Assembly (NCBI GenBank): GCA_938091425.1
Contig: CALKHC010000002.1
Location: 1 to 33,822, forward strand
DNA: 33,822 nt
From: an uncultured Luminiphilus sp.
GTDB taxonomy: Bacteria; Pseudomonadota; Gammaproteobacteria; Pseudomonadales; Halieaceae
Direction of reading: 5' to 3'
The first letter of the stretch is position 1; each line of letters opens with the position of its first letter. Position numbers and translations under genes: made by a program. Positions 7,445 to 18,913 of this stretch are shown here, piece after piece. The notes beneath the pieces were generated by a model. It ran no database searches. It was not told the DNA's origin and was given only the letters and a program-made list of their open reading frames with translations.

Positions 7445-10400
7445 TCAGTCTGTATCCCGCAAACGCGAGAGCAGCTGGTTAATGTCGGCGGCCTTTGGCT
7501 TTACGAGCCAGAATTTGCCGACGTAATCCTCAAAGTTGTCGAGCAGGTGCGCGCCCCACTCCGAGCCTGTCTCGGTCACAAACTCGCGAATATTGTCACG
7601 CAGGAAGTGTCGGTGCGCCTCCATAGACTCGGCGGCCACACGGTGAATCTCCACCAGCTCACTGTTGTAATGATCAATAAAGGCGCGGTCCTCGTCGAGC
7701 ACAAATGCCAGACCCCCTGTCATCCCCGCGCCAAAGTTCACGCCAGTGGCGCCCAGCACGGTGATCAGGCCGCCGGTCATGTATTCACAACAGTGGTCAC
7801 CCGCACCTTCAATCACGGCGTGCGCACCCGAGTTACGCACCGCGAAGCGCTCGCCTGCAACACCCGCTGCAAACAGGCGGCCACCGGTAGCGCCATACAA
7901 ACAGGTATTGCCAATGATGCTGGTCTGGCGACTCTCAAACCGGCTGCCCTCAGGCGGCGCAATCACCAGTTTGCCGCCGGCCATACCTTTGCCGACGTAG
8001 TCGTTGCAGTCGCCTCGCAGATACATATGAAGACCACCAGCATTCCACACACCAAAACTTTGCCCTGCGGTACCGGTGAGCTGCACCGTAATTGGGTTGG
8101 CCTCCATACCGGTATTGCCATGACGCCTGGCAATCTCACCCGAAAGGCGCGCACCAATCGAGCGATCACAATTGGTCACGGCGTAGGAGAACGTGCCGCC
8201 ACTCGCCGCTTCGATGGCGGGCAACATATCTGCCACCATCACGCTGGCTTTCTCCGCGGTATCGAAGGGGTCGTTGCTGGTCACCTGACAGAACTGAGGC
8301 TGATCTGCGGCCTCCTCATCAATCCAAAGAATGGGGCTCAAGTCGAGACTCTGCTGTTTGGCAGTCTCGCCCGGCAGGCACTCAAGCAGATCGACGCGGC
8401 CAATCAGCTCCTCTAGGCTCCGCACCCCAAGCTTGGCCAACCACTCGCGGGTTTCCGTCGCCACAAAAGTGAAGAAATTCACCACGCGCTCGACGTCCCC
8501 GACAAAGTGAGCCTGGCGGAGTTGGGCATTCTGAGTCGCCACACCGGTCGCGCAGTTGTTAAGGTGGCAAATGCGCAAGTACTTGCAGCCCATAGCCACC
8601 ATGGGAGCCGTGCCAAAACCGAAACTCTCAGCACCCAAAATCGCCGCCTTGACCACATCAAGGCCCGTCTTCATTCCACCATCGGCCTGCACCCGCACCT
8701 TGCCCCGTAAACGGTTGCCGCGGAGGGTTTGATGCACCTCGGCAATGCCTAATTCCCAAGGGGAGCCGGCGTAGCGGATCGACGTCAAGGGACTGGCAGC
8801 CGTACCGCCGTCGTAGCCCGAGATCGTGATCAGATCAGCGTAGGCCTTAGTCACACCTGCCGCGATCGTCCCCACCCCGGGTTCCGATACCAGTTTCACC
8901 GACACCAACGCATCAGGATTGACCTGCTTCAAATCAAAAATGAGCTGGGCCAGATCCTCAATCGAGTAAATATCGTGATGCGGTGGCGGCGAGATCAACG
9001 TGACGCCCGGCACCGAGTAACGCAGCCGCGCGATCAGGTCATTCACCTTACCTCCCGGCAGCTGACCGCCCTCACCGGGTTTGGCGCCCTGAGCAACTTT
9101 GATCTGGAGCACCTCGGCGTTTACCAGGTAGTGCGGGGTCACGCCAAAGCGACCCGACGCAATTTGTTTGATCTTGGAGACCCGATCCGTGCCGAAGCGA
9201 TTCGGGTCCTCGCCCCCCTCACCACTGTTGGAGCGCGCGCCGATCTGATTCATACCCATCGCCAGCGCCTCGTGAGCCTCAGGCGACAAAGCTCCTAACG
9301 ACATGCCCGCCGAGTCAAACCGGCGCAGAATATTGTCAATCGGCTCCACCTCATCGAGAGGTACAGGCGAGTCCGGCAACTTGAGCGCCAACAGATCACG
9401 CAGCGCGGCTACCGGCCTGTCGTTGCAGTGACTCGCATACTGCTGGTAGTCCGCGTAATCTCCACTGACCACAGCGGACTGCAGGCTCATCACCACGTCG
9501 GGGTTATAAGCGTGGTACTCACCGCCATGCACATACTTAAGCAAACCGCCCTGATCGAGAGACTTGCGCCGTGAACGCGCACGATTCGCCACCTGCCACT
9601 GGTCTTTCTCCAGCTGATCGAGGGTCACACCGCCAATACGCGACGTCACGCCGGTAAAGGCAATATCAACCAGTTCACTGTCCAGACCGACCGCCTCAAA
9701 AAGCTGGGCGCCGCGATAGGAGTTCACCGCCGAAATGCCCATCTTTGACATGATTTTCAGCAGACCCTTGTTGATGCCCTTACGGAAATTCTTCTGGCAT
9801 AGCTGGGGGTCACCGAGCAGCTCACCTCTTGTCAATAAATCTTCGATCACGCTGTACGCCAAATAAGGGTGTACTGCAGTTGCACCGAAGCCCAGTAGGC
9901 AGGCCACATGGTGTGAGTCTCTGGCGCTACCAGATTCGATCACCAAATTGCACTCGGCACGCAGCCCGACGCGAATCAGGTGATGATGAACAGCACCCGT
10001 GGCCAAGAGGCTATGCATAGGAACACGGCTCTCGCCAATATTCCGGTCTGAGAGAATCAGAATGGTCTTACCCTCGCGAACCGCTGCCTCGGCACTTGAG
10101 CAAACCGCCTCGAGGGCTTGGCGCAGGCTGGCTTCGGCCGGCTCGTAGGTGGCGTCTACCATCACAGCGGTAAAGTCCTCTTCCGCCAGCGCCGCAATAT
10201 TCTTGAATTTGGACTGAGACAGGACCGGCGATGTCAGGCTAATGCGCCGGGCGTGATCGACTGATTCCTCAAAGATATTGCGCTCCGACCCCAGATCGAC
10301 TTCGAGGGACATGACAATCGACTCGCGAAGCGGGTCGATCGGTGGGTTGGTAACCTGAGCAAATTTCTGGCGGAAATAGTCGTAGAGCGAACGCTCCTGT

Positions 10401-11932
10401 CGCGACAGGACCGCCATGGGGGTGTCATCGCCCATGGACCCCACCGCCTCGTTACCCGATTCCGCCAGTGGTCTGAGTACCTGATCCCGCTCTTCAAAAC
10501 TGACCTGAAACATTTTCTGATACACATCCAACTCAGCGCCAGAAATCGCGGCAACAGGCTCTCCGGTGTAGCTGCCCTCGATCAGCCGAGCGTTTTGTCG
10601 CAGCCATTTTTTATAGGGTTGGCGAGTTTTCAGTAGCTCATCAATGTCCTTGGTGTGCAGAACTTTGCCTTCCTGAGTATCGACCACAAGAATCTGACCT
10701 GGGCCGACCCGACCCTTGGCAATCACCTGCTCGGGCTGATAGCCATGGGTACCGACTTCCGAGGCCAACGTGATAAAGCCATCGTCAGTCGTCACCCAGC
10801 GCGCTGGGCGAAGCCCATTGCGGTCCAGCAAACAACAGGCATAGCGCCCGTCTGTAAGCACGATGCCTGCCGGACCATCCCAGGGCTCCATGTGCATCGC
10901 GTTGTATTGGTAGAACGCCTTCAGATCGGGGTCGATGCCCTCTATGTTTTGCCAAGCGGGCGGAATCAGCATGCGCAGTGCACGCGGCAATTCGACTCCG
11001 CCGGTGGTGAGGAGCTCAAGCATATTATCCAGACTGGACGAGTCCGAGCCCTCGGTGTTCACCAATGGCAACAAAGCCTGCAGATCAGGGAGCAGCGGCG
11101 AATCAAATTTGACACTGCGCGCCCGCGACCAGCTGCGATTACCTTCGATGGTATTGATTTCACCATTGTGGGCCAGCATGCGAAAAGGTTGCGCCAGAGG
11201 CCAGCGCGGCAATGTATTGGTGGAGAAGCGCTGGTGGAAAACGCAAATAGCGGTCTCCAGCGCGGGATTATGCAGGTCGGGGTAAAACCGCTCCAGGTCT
11301 GCCGGCATCACCAAGCCTTTATATGAGACCACCCGGTCAGAGAGACTGCAGATGTAGAAATCAGGGTCACTCTGCAGCGCCATTTCAGCGCGTCGCCGCG
11401 CAGTGAATAGCTTGCCCAGGCAGCGCTCATGGTCGATCCCACTGGCATCGACAAATACCTGTTCAATCCTTGGTAACTGATCTAGCGCGATCTCGCCACA
11501 TACGCTTTCATCGATGGGGACTTTCCGCCAGCCAAACACCGGCAGCCCCTCGGCAGTCAGCGCGGCCTCCATGGCATCACGGGATGCCTGCTGCAACGCC
11601 TTATCTCGACTCAAAAAGAGCATGCCCACTGCATAGTGCTCTCCAAGGTCGACATTGAGTGTGGCTTTGGCCTCGGCGCGCATGAAGGTGTCAGGCATCT
11701 GCAGTAGCAAGCCGCAACCATCCCCGGTGCGACCATCCGCGGCAATCCCGCCGCGATGGGTCATACAGGTCAGCGACTCAATCGCCGTTTGTAACAGGCG
11801 ATGACTAACCTCGCCCTCAATGTGAGCGATCAGACCAAAGCCACAGTTGTCCCGGAATTCTTCGGGACGGTAGAGTCCGCGAGAGGGTGCCGACCTTCGA
11901 CCGGCACCGCCCGCTGCTACAGCATGATTCAT
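7445..11932 (-). CDS. gltB: Glutamate synthase (NADPH) large subunit
   Basis: A 1495-residue GltB, which transfers the amide of glutamine to 2-oxoglutarate to give two glutamates. Cys30 in [12 protein letters not shown] is the N-terminal nucleophile of the glutaminase domain after removal of a 29-residue propeptide. Then come the central domain, the FMN domain with [11 protein letters not shown] and [13 protein letters not shown], the 3Fe-4S motif [12 protein letters not shown] (C-x5-C-x4-C), and the C-terminal GxxGG repeat helix ([11 protein letters not shown]... [12 protein letters not shown]). Size agrees with proteobacterial GltB. I choose ATG 11932; the track start is GTG 11965, which lies inside a leader hairpin but has AAGGAG 11 nt upstream, so it cannot be excluded. 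Long antisense ORFs here are shadows. Confidence 0.98.
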   Translation of the reverse strand: MNHAVAAGGAGRRSAPSRGLYRPEEFRDNCGFGLIAHIEGEVSHRLLQTAIESLTCMTHRGGIAADGRTGDGCGLLLQMPDTFMRAEAKATLNVDLGEHYAVGMLFLSRDKALQQASRDAMEAALTAEGLPVFGWRKVPIDESVCGEIALDQLPRIEQVFVDASGIDHERCLGKLFTARRRAEMALQSDPDFYICSLSDRVVSYKGLVMPADLERFYPDLHNPALETAICVFHQRFSTNTLPRWPLAQPFRMLAHNGEINTIEGNRSWSRARSVKFDSPLLPDLQALLPLVNTEGSDSSSLDNMLELLTTGGVELPRALRMLIPPAWQNIEGIDPDLKAFYQYNAMHMEPWDGPAGIVLTDGRYACCLLDRNGLRPARWVTTDDGFITLASEVGTHGYQPEQVIAKGRVGPGQILVVDTQEGKVLHTKDIDELLKTRQPYKKWLRQNARLIEGSYTGEPVAAISGAELDVYQKMFQVSFEERDQVLRPLAESGNEAVGSMGDDTPMAVLSRQERSLYDYFRQKFAQVTNPPIDPLRESIVMSLEVDLGSERNIFEESVDHARRISLTSPVLSQSKFKNIAALAEEDFTAVMVDATYEPAEASLRQALEAVCSSAEAAVREGKTILILSDRNIGESRVPMHSLLATGAVHHHLIRVGLRAECNLVIESGSARDSHHVACLLGFGATAVHPYLAYSVIEDLLTRGELLGDPQLCQKNFRKGINKGLLKIMSKMGISAVNSYRGAQLFEAVGLDSELVDIAFTGVTSRIGGVTLDQLEKDQWQVANRARSRRKSLDQGGLLKYVHGGEYHAYNPDVVMSLQSAVVSGDYADYQQYASHCNDRPVAALRDLLALKLPDSPVPLDEVEPIDNILRRFDSAGMSLGALSPEAHEALAMGMNQIGARSNSGEGGEDPNRFGTDRVSKIKQIASGRFGVTPHYLVNAEVLQIKVAQGAKPGEGGQLPGGKVNDLIARLRYSVPGVTLISPPPHHDIYSIEDLAQLIFDLKQVNPDALVSVKLVSEPGVGTIAAGVTKAYADLITISGYDGGTAASPLTSIRYAGSPWELGIAEVHQTLRGNRLRGKVRVQADGGMKTGLDVVKAAILGAESFGFGTAPMVAMGCKYLRICHLNNCATGVATQNAQLRQAHFVGDVERVVNFFTFVATETREWLAKLGVRSLEELIGRVDLLECLPGETAKQQSLDLSPILWIDEEAADQPQFCQVTSNDPFDTAEKASVMVADMLPAIEAASGGTFSYAVTNCDRSIGARLSGEIARRHGNTGMEANPITVQLTGTAGQSFGVWNAGGLHMYLRGDCNDYVGKGMAGGKLVIAPPEGSRFESRQTSIIGNTCLYGATGGRLFAAGVAGERFAVRNSGAHAVIEGAGDHCCEYMTGGLITVLGATGVNFGAGMTGGLAFVLDEDRAFIDHYNSELVEIHRVAAESMEAHRHFLRDNIREFVTETGSEWGAHLLDNFEDYVGKFWLVKPKAADINQLLSRLRDTD

Positions 11933-11937
11933 AAACC

Positions 11938-11989
11938 GTTTCGCTTCTGAACCGGCGCACAACACCGGCGAAACCGCTCCTTACGGAGC
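11938..11989 (-). promoter_or_regulatory. Structured leader of gltB (two hairpins)
   Basis: Between the candidate start site (~12001) and ATG 11932 the transcript can form GCUCC-GUAA-GGAGC (11989-11976), a 5-bp stem capped by a GNRA tetraloop. A 7-bp stem GUUUCGC/GCGAAAC (11974-11968 with 11944-11938) follows almost directly and ends five bases before the start codon. It might gate translation. I do not recognise it as a known riboswitch, including the glutamine (glnA) class as I remember it. Confidence 0.4.
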
Positions 11990-12007
11990 AAGAACAAAAG
12001 GGGGCGT

Positions 12008-12036
12008 AGTGTACACGCCCAAAAAGGAGCGCTCAA
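12008..12036 (-). promoter_or_regulatory. Candidate sigma-70 promoter of gltBD
   Basis: On the minus strand, TTGAGC (12036-12031), a 17-nt spacer, then TACACT (12013-12008): good matches at ideal spacing in the aroB-gltB gap, giving a leader of about 70 nt. A stem GGGCGT/ACGCCC (12002-12007 with 12015-12020), followed on the minus strand by CCCTTTTG, overlaps the -10 and could also act as a weak aroB terminator. Confidence 0.65.
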
Positions 12037-12055
12037 TTGGCGCAAACTTCGCCGA

Positions 12056-13153
12056 TCAGGCGTCGATCACGCGGGCAATATCGTCTTCCGTGACGTTTTC
12101 AGTCACCACTGCTTCGCCCAATTGCGACAGCATAATATAGCGAACTTTTCCGCCGCTCACTTTTTTGTCGCTGCCCATGGCCTCCAACAGTGCTTGAGCC
12201 GTCATATCTGCCGGGAGGCTGACCGGTAAACCCACCGCCTGATTGAGAGCCATCAGGTCGTCTACCACCCGAGACTCGAGCGTGCCCTGAAGGACGGACA
12301 GCCGACTGGCCAGCACCATTCCCGCTGCCACCGCCTCCCCGTGGAGCCACTCACCATAACCCTGAATACGCTCAATAGCGTGGCCAAAGGTGTGTCCAAA
12401 ATTCAGATGCGCGCGCACCCCCCCCTCACGCTCATCGGCTGCAACGACGGCCGCCTTGATGGCGCAGCTTCGCTCAATGGCAAACGCCAGCGCGGTTGCA
12501 TCTCGGCTATTCAGCGCCTCAGCATTAGCTGTCAGCCAGACAAAAAACTCAGCATCGCGGATTAGACCGTACTTGATGACCTCGGCAAGTCCTGCCGCGA
12601 ACTCTCTGGCTGGTAAAGTGGATAGCGTGTCGAGGTCAATCACTACCTGCCGCGGTTGGTGGAAGGCACCGATCAGATTCTTACCCATCGCGTGATTCAC
12701 GCCCGTCTTGCCACCGACCGAAGAATCCACCTGAGCCAGTAGCGTGGTCGGCACCTGCACGAAATCCGCTCCACGTAAAAAGCAAGCAGCTGCAAATCCC
12801 GTCATATCACCCACAACACCGCCTCCGAGGGCGACAAACAGGCTGCTTCGCTCATGCTTGTTTTGCAACGCCGCATCGAGTATCTGCTGGATAGACGTCA
12901 TGTCTTTGTGCGCCTCGCCTGCCGACAACACCACCTCGGTCAACTGGCCGGCTCCGATTAGCGCTGCTTTGACAGCCTCACCGTACAGCGGGCCCACCTG
13001 ATCATCTGTCACCAGGATCACCCCTCTCCCCTCGACCAAAGGCTGCCAGATCGACGCATCCGCAATCAGCCCATGGCCAATCTGGATTGGATAGCTCCGG
13101 TTCGCTGTGGCCGAGGCGAGATCAACATAAAGTGTGTGCAACAGCTCTGGCAT
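12056..13153 (-). CDS. aroB: 3-dehydroquinate synthase
   Basis: A 365-residue AroB, which cyclises DAHP to 3-dehydroquinate, the second step of the shikimate pathway, using NAD+ and zinc. Visible are the NAD-binding GGGVVGDMTGFAA (~110-122), the PTTLLAQVDSSVGGKTGVNH block, the zinc and active-site region with GLAEVIKYGLI, HLNFGHTFGHAIE and WLHGEAVAAGM, and SDKKVSGG near the end. Length fits the family. It begins 21 bp after aroK on the same strand, the usual aroK-aroB pair. In Pseudomonas and enterics a DamX-type gene follows aroB; here the next gene is gltB after a 123-bp gap. Confidence 0.98.
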   Translation of the reverse strand: MPELLHTLYVDLASATANRSYPIQIGHGLIADASIWQPLVEGRGVILVTDDQVGPLYGEAVKAALIGAGQLTEVVLSAGEAHKDMTSIQQILDAALQNKHERSSLFVALGGGVVGDMTGFAAACFLRGADFVQVPTTLLAQVDSSVGGKTGVNHAMGKNLIGAFHQPRQVVIDLDTLSTLPAREFAAGLAEVIKYGLIRDAEFFVWLTANAEALNSRDATALAFAIERSCAIKAAVVAADEREGGVRAHLNFGHTFGHAIERIQGYGEWLHGEAVAAGMVLASRLSVLQGTLESRVVDDLMALNQAVGLPVSLPADMTAQALLEAMGSDKKVSGGKVRYIMLSQLGEAVVTENVTEDDIARVIDA

Positions 13154-13174
13154 GGAAAAAGAATTCCCGGTCAG

Positions 13175-13729
13175 TTATTTACCATCTTGGTCGGGGATCA
13201 GTCCGCGCTCACACAGTGTCGCCTGAATGTGCCGGGCCACTTTGCGGGCGTTACTGCCGCCAGCCGAGATGATGACATCTGCAAGCGTCCTGTAAAGCGG
13301 CTCGCGCTCCGCCATCAGCTGTTTTAGCGTCTCCTCACGGTCTCCTTGCTGAAGCAGCGGCCTACCCTCACCTGATCCAGTTCTCTTCAGCTGTTGCGCC
13401 ACAGACACATTGAGAAAGACGACCAACCCCGCGCGCGCCATCATTTCCCGGTTTTCGGCCGCCAGTATCGCGCCGCCACCGGTGGCGATGACCGCTCCGG
13501 GGTGCTCGACAAGATCCTTGATTACCGCGGTCTCGCGTCGGCGAAAGCCGGTCTCGCCTTCGACGTCAAAGATCCAGGGAATATCAGCGCCGGCCCGGGA
13601 TTCAATCTCGGCATCGGAGTCAATAAAAGAACAACCCAGTAAATCGGCCAAGTGCCTGCCAACAGTCGACTTGCCTGAGCCCATGGGCCCAACCAGGAAA
13701 AGCCGCAGACCCCCGGCGCCGTCAGACAT
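13175..13729 (-). CDS. aroK: Shikimate kinase
   Basis: A 184-residue AroK that phosphorylates shikimate at the 3-OH with ATP. The Walker A motif GPMGSGKST is at 14-22; FIDSD (~35-39) holds the substrate-binding Asp, FRRRE and ATGGGAIL follow, and GRPLL lies in the lid. The track start is TTG at 13744, which overlaps the pilQ stop codon; I prefer ATG 13729, which puts the Walker motif at the usual distance and has GGGCAGAG upstream. It lies between pilQ and aroB, as in most gammaproteobacteria, and is probably read from the pilM promoter. Confidence 0.97.
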   Translation of the reverse strand: MSDGAGGLRLFLVGPMGSGKSTVGRHLADLLGCSFIDSDAEIESRAGADIPWIFDVEGETGFRRRETAVIKDLVEHPGAVIATGGGAILAAENREMMARAGLVVFLNVSVAQQLKRTGSGEGRPLLQQGDREETLKQLMAEREPLYRTLADVIISAGGSNARKVARHIQATLCERGLIPDQDGK

Positions 13730-13740
13730 GACTCTGCCCG

Positions 13741-15864
13741 TCAATTCACCAGCGCTTCAGAAAGAATTCTGGGCGTGATGAAAATCAGCGTCTCGGTCTT
13801 CTGCTGGGAGTTGGCAGTGCTCTTGAACAGATTTCCAACGTACGGAATATCTCCCAAGAAAGGCACCTTCTCTACCTTCACCAGCTCCTCGTTTTTAAAC
13901 ACCCCACCCAACACAACAGTCTCGCCATTGCCGACCAATACTTGGGTCGTCAACTCAGTGGTATCAATGGTGGGAATAAAACCACCGTTGCCACTTGGCA
14001 CCAAAGCGCCTACCGAGTCCTGGTTCACCACCAGATCGAGCAAGATGCGATCGTCCGGCGTGATATTGGGGGTGACGTCGAGTTTCAATACCGCCTCTTT
14101 GAAAGCGGTAGTGGTCGCACCAGACGCGGCACCTTCCTGATACGGGATTTCTGTACCTGACTTGATACTCGCCTTCTGTTTGTCGCCCGTGATGACCTTG
14201 GGCTGCGAGACCACTTCCCCCTCTCCGGACGCCTCAAGAGCCGACAGCTCGGCTGTCAGAAATAGGTCCGTCGAGGTAAAGCCCACGGCAAATCCGGAGG
14301 TGCCTTCAGCTACACCGAGATCAACAAAGGGGGCTGAGGGCATATCGACCCGACCACCACCAATGAGCTGATTATTGAGACTGGTCACGCTAGCCGTATC
14401 GCCGGCGATCGACGTGAACTTGTCGCCCTCTACATTGAGGTAACCGCCCCCCCAACGAATGCCCAGCTGCTCATCAATGTTAGTTTGAGCAATGACAATG
14501 CGGGCCTCGATCATCACCTGCCTGATCGGTATATCAACCTTCTCTATCAGGTCCCTGATCTCCGCCAGTTTTGCAGTGGTATCAGTCACCACGATCGAGT
14601 TGGTGCGCTCATCAACCACAACAGAGCCACGCTCTGAGATCAGCGAGCCGCCCTCCTCGGACCCGGCTTCAAAGAGCTCTACCACGTCGATCGCCTTGGC
14701 ATAGCGAATGCGGATAAACTCAGATTGCAGCGGTGCCAGCTCCGCTAATTGCTTGTTAGCCTCAATCTCCTGACGCTCTCGCTCCGCGATTTCCTGAGCG
14801 GGTGCAACCATCAACACGTTGCCGATCTGTCGGCTGTCGAGCCCGCGGGTTTTCAGCACCAGATCCAACGCTTGATCCCAAGGGACGTTTTGTAAGCGCA
14901 GCGTGATGCTCCCGGTCACAGAGTCCGACGCCACCAAATTCAGTTCGGTAAAATCCGCGATCAACTGCAGCACTGCGCGCACTTCAATGCTTTGAAAGTT
15001 CAGCGAGATGCGATCGCCTACATAGTCAAACTCGTTCAACCGCTCACGCTTTGCTTCTTCACTCAGCGCAGCGACCGCAAGAATATATTCATCACCAGTC
15101 TGGTAAGCAATATAGTCATACAAACCATCCGCCCGCAGCTTAAGCTTGGTGCCACGGTCCGTGGTGCTGACTTCAATCCCCTGAACGGGGGTGGCGAAAT
15201 CTGTGACATCAAAGCGTCGAATCAACGACTCACGAATATTAGTGTCAAGAAACTGCAGGATAATGTCGCCCCCTTCACTGAAAATACTGGCATCAACCGC
15301 TGCGTTGGTCAGGGTCAGAATCAAGAGCCCCTCGCCGTCAGGTGAACGCTGAAATGCGAGATCCGTGATTTCCGATACCACGCGTTCGACGCGGTTGGCG
15401 TCCGTTCGCAAAATGTCGGTGGCCGCAGAGGCCGCCATGGTTTGCCCGCCATCCTGTCCGACCGTCAGCGTCAGTTGACGCCCAGACACCGAGCTTTCGA
15501 AGGGCACCAGATCAACAAGATTAACGATCATTCGGGTGCGATCACCCGACTCCAATACCATGACGCTGGTCGCGTTGGCTTGCGAGAGGGTGTAGCGCTT
15601 TTGCTCAAGACGACTCTGCGTATCTGGGAAATCGAGCACGATCCTCGCCGGCTCCTCGATAGTGTAGCTCTCAATATCTGCCGAGGGTGGCTCGCTGAAG
15701 GTCAGCCGCACCTCCAGCTGGGCGCCGGGTTTTGCGGTAAAGGCGATATCCTCGATCATCACAGGTGCCGCGGCCGTCGCGAGGCTCCAGAAACAGCCCA
15801 CCAGCGAGCTGATCCAACCCGCCAGTAAAGCGCCATTGCACCTATTTGGGTTCGCTCTCATCAT
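13741..15864 (-). CDS. pilQ: Type IV pilus secretin PilQ
   Basis: A 707-residue outer-membrane secretin through which the pilus passes, close in length to PilQ of P. aeruginosa. A signal peptide ends near LATAAA (~33). Two AMIN domains (~38-140 and ~165-270) probably bind peptidoglycan. An STN/N0 domain (LNFQSIEVRAVLQLIADFTELNLVASD, ~285-345) and a KH-like N1 domain (IRIRYAKAIDVVELF ... DERTNSIVVTDT) follow. The secretin core contains VVSQPKVITGDKQKASIKSGTEIPY and ends with VPFLGDIPYVGNLFK. ATG 15864 has GGAG nine bases upstream. It is the last pil gene of the operon and is followed by aroK. Confidence 0.98.
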   Translation of the reverse strand: MMRANPNRCNGALLAGWISSLVGCFWSLATAAAPVMIEDIAFTAKPGAQLEVRLTFSEPPSADIESYTIEEPARIVLDFPDTQSRLEQKRYTLSQANATSVMVLESGDRTRMIVNLVDLVPFESSVSGRQLTLTVGQDGGQTMAASAATDILRTDANRVERVVSEITDLAFQRSPDGEGLLILTLTNAAVDASIFSEGGDIILQFLDTNIRESLIRRFDVTDFATPVQGIEVSTTDRGTKLKLRADGLYDYIAYQTGDEYILAVAALSEEAKRERLNEFDYVGDRISLNFQSIEVRAVLQLIADFTELNLVASDSVTGSITLRLQNVPWDQALDLVLKTRGLDSRQIGNVLMVAPAQEIAERERQEIEANKQLAELAPLQSEFIRIRYAKAIDVVELFEAGSEEGGSLISERGSVVVDERTNSIVVTDTTAKLAEIRDLIEKVDIPIRQVMIEARIVIAQTNIDEQLGIRWGGGYLNVEGDKFTSIAGDTASVTSLNNQLIGGGRVDMPSAPFVDLGVAEGTSGFAVGFTSTDLFLTAELSALEASGEGEVVSQPKVITGDKQKASIKSGTEIPYQEGAASGATTTAFKEAVLKLDVTPNITPDDRILLDLVVNQDSVGALVPSGNGGFIPTIDTTELTTQVLVGNGETVVLGGVFKNEELVKVEKVPFLGDIPYVGNLFKSTANSQQKTETLIFITPRILSEALVN

Positions 15865-15881
15865 GCTTTAGTCTCCCTCGC

Positions 15882-16427
15882 TCACATCCCTGAGAGCTCA
15901 ATGGTTCTGGGTCGCTCTACCCAGCCGTCCTCGGTTCCGTCCGGGACGATTTCGATTACGGCGACAAACGTATCGCCCATCTCTACGATCCTACCGTGAT
16001 CCCGCCCCACAAAATTACCTACTTGCACGCGATGAATACCGCCGTCTGGGTCCTTGATCAACGTCCAATCCTGACCGGCGCGCTCTAGCGAGCCCACCAT
16101 CAATAGAGAATCCAGTGTGAAACGCTCCAAGTATTCCTTTGGCCGATTATTGTCCGGGCGCAATGCGGCGCGAGACGACAGTGCTGCCAACTGCCTGATA
16201 TCTACCGGGCGGTCAAACGGACTGCGCAGAGTGGTGGCCGCATAGGCAAACGCTTCGTATGCCTTGAACGTCGGGATTGGCTCAATCACGCCACCGGGGC
16301 GAGCGAGCTTGTCTGCCATAAAGGCATCAAGATCACTAAAGCCGCTGTCCCCACAAGACACTAGCCATGGCAACAGTACCAGCGGGCTCAGTGAGCGTCG
16401 CACTGTTCTCATCATCTCAAAGCCCAT
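15882..16427 (-). CDS. pilP: Type IV pilus inner-membrane lipoprotein PilP
   Basis: A 181-residue lipoprotein. The signal is short and basic (MMRTVRRS), with the lipobox LVSC at Cys25. A flexible linker follows, then the C-terminal HR beta-domain (~100-175) with SLLMVGSLERAGQDWTLIKDPDGGIHRVQVGNFVG and GRIVEMGDTFVAVIEIV. PilP links the PilN/PilO complex to the periplasmic N0 region of PilQ. ATG 16427 is preferred over the ATG pair at codons 5-6 because GGAGGAAGACG precedes it at good spacing. It overlaps pilO by 11 bp and precedes pilQ by 17 bp. Confidence 0.95.
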   Translation of the reverse strand: MGFEMMRTVRRSLSPLVLLPWLVSCGDSGFSDLDAFMADKLARPGGVIEPIPTFKAYEAFAYAATTLRSPFDRPVDIRQLAALSSRAALRPDNNRPKEYLERFTLDSLLMVGSLERAGQDWTLIKDPDGGIHRVQVGNFVGRDHGRIVEMGDTFVAVIEIVPDGTEDGWVERPRTIELSGM

Positions 16428-17037
16428 CGTCTTCCTCCCGGTAACGATAGGTCTTGGCCAAAATGCTCATCTCCAGCATTGGCGCGGCTTCACTGTCGAT
16501 GGCAATCTCAAAGTCATGCAATGTCACGATACGAGGCAAGCCCGCCATGCCCGATATGAAGGCACCCAAGTCGTGATAAGAACCCACCGCTTCGATGGCG
16601 ATGGGCAGCTCTATGTAGAAGGTTTGCGCTTGCTCATCCAATAAATCAATCCGCTGAATGCTCAGGCCATTGAGTTCGCCTTTGTCGGTGATGTCCTCCA
16701 GCAGCCCCGGCACCTCTGTCTCGGATGGTAGCTGTGCCACCAGAGCACCGAAGCGCTGCTCCATCTCCACAAGCTGCGCCTTGTACGCCTCCAGGTTAGC
16801 GGCCTCAAAAGCCTTCTTCTCGAAATCCTGCCGTAGCGTCTGCTCTTCTTGCTCTACACCCCCCAACTGGATGTTCAGATCGTCAACATGCAAGTAAAAG
16901 CCCGCGACCAGGATCACGGCATAGAGCAAAGTGAGCACGATGCCCTTAAGGACCAGCGGCCAACTGCCAATATTCTCCATGTCCAGATCAGCGAGATCGA
17001 ACTCGTTCAGCGCCTTGAATTGCTCAGAGAGGTTCAT
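16417..17037 (-). CDS. pilO: Type IV pilus alignment protein PilO
   Basis: A 206-residue bitopic inner-membrane protein. Residues ~1-24 are cytoplasmic. One TM helix (LVLKGIVLTLLYAVILVAGFYL, ~28-50) is followed by a periplasmic coiled coil (~55-105, rich in Glu/Gln/Lys) and a ferredoxin-like domain that starts near VAQLPSETEVPGLLEDITDKGELNGL. PilO forms a heterodimer with PilN and binds PilP. Its ATG overlaps the pilN stop as ATGA, indicating translational coupling. Length and layout fit the family. Confidence 0.96.
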   Translation of the reverse strand: MNLSEQFKALNEFDLADLDMENIGSWPLVLKGIVLTLLYAVILVAGFYLHVDDLNIQLGGVEQEEQTLRQDFEKKAFEAANLEAYKAQLVEMEQRFGALVAQLPSETEVPGLLEDITDKGELNGLSIQRIDLLDEQAQTFYIELPIAIEAVGSYHDLGAFISGMAGLPRIVTLHDFEIAIDSEAAPMLEMSILAKTYRYREEDDGL

Positions 17038-17599
17038 AGCGACAGCGCCTCCGCACCCTGAGGTAACTGCAAATTCACCGTCAATTTAAAGGTAGTAGCC
17101 TGCTCACCGTAATCAGGGGCGGCCTGCACAGCATCAAGATTGGGGTTCTCAAGCCAGTCCGACGCATCGAGTCTGCGCATCAAGCTCGACACCCGGTTAT
17201 TGGACTCGGCGACACCCTCTATGGACACCACATTCGCTTTCGTTTCCAGTGAGGTATAGAACACCCCATCAGGCACCGTTCTGACGAGCTGGTCCAGCAG
17301 CCTGACAATCACCGGACGATTACCCTGAAGCGCCTGAATCACCCGCATGCGTTCAATCAATTGGTTGCGCTTGCGCTGCAGATCACGGATCTCAGCTACC
17401 TCCTGATCGAGCAGTGCGATCTGAGTGCGCAGGTATTGGTTGCGCGACTGTTGGTAATCAATCCGGCTATTCACCGCCAGATCCCAAAACAGTACAGACA
17501 GCGCCGCACCCGCCAAAGTCGCGCCCAAGCCCATCAAGAATTGTTTTTTGCGTTCCTGCCTGCGCGCTTCGCGCCAGGGCAACAGATTAATGTTGGCCA

Positions 17600-17600
<1 letters not shown>
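17034..17600 (-). CDS. pilN: Type IV pilus assembly protein PilN
   Basis: A 188-residue bitopic protein. The cytoplasmic N-terminus starts MANINLLPWREARRQERKKQF; the INLLPWR motif is the conserved peptide that binds the groove of PilM. A TM helix (~22-44) and a coiled coil (~47-80) follow, then a small alpha/beta domain. PilN pairs with PilO in the alignment subcomplex. Its ATG shares one base with the pilM stop codon (TGATG) and its stop overlaps the pilO start, so translation of pilM, pilN and pilO is tightly coupled. Confidence 0.96.
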
Positions 17601-18667
<1,067 letters not shown>

Positions 18668-18913
18668 TCATTCCTTTGCGTGTGTCGATGTCCCCCGGAA
18701 GGGCCCCAATTTGTCCAGCACTCAATACTACGATGGGCACCTTAATTTATGGCCCGCCAAAGTCGGTAAAAGGTCACTTAACACCAGCAATTGTGTGAAA
18801 TCTCCGCAAAAGCCTTGATATGTTTGCGTTCCTAGGTCGCGTGATGATGGGCGCACTTACCGGATGCCACGCATAAGCCCGACCTGAGAGACAACACGCC
18901 GGAGAGTGCAAGG

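Noticed and set aside
10655-11326. 223-residue plus-strand ORF opposite gltB
   Set aside because: It is also antisense to the conserved glutaminase region of gltB, with no SD or recognisable domain.
12002-12020. GGGCGT/ACGCCC stem as a strong aroB terminator
   Set aside because: It overlaps a much better promoter match and the following T-run is interrupted by CC; kept only as a possible secondary role.
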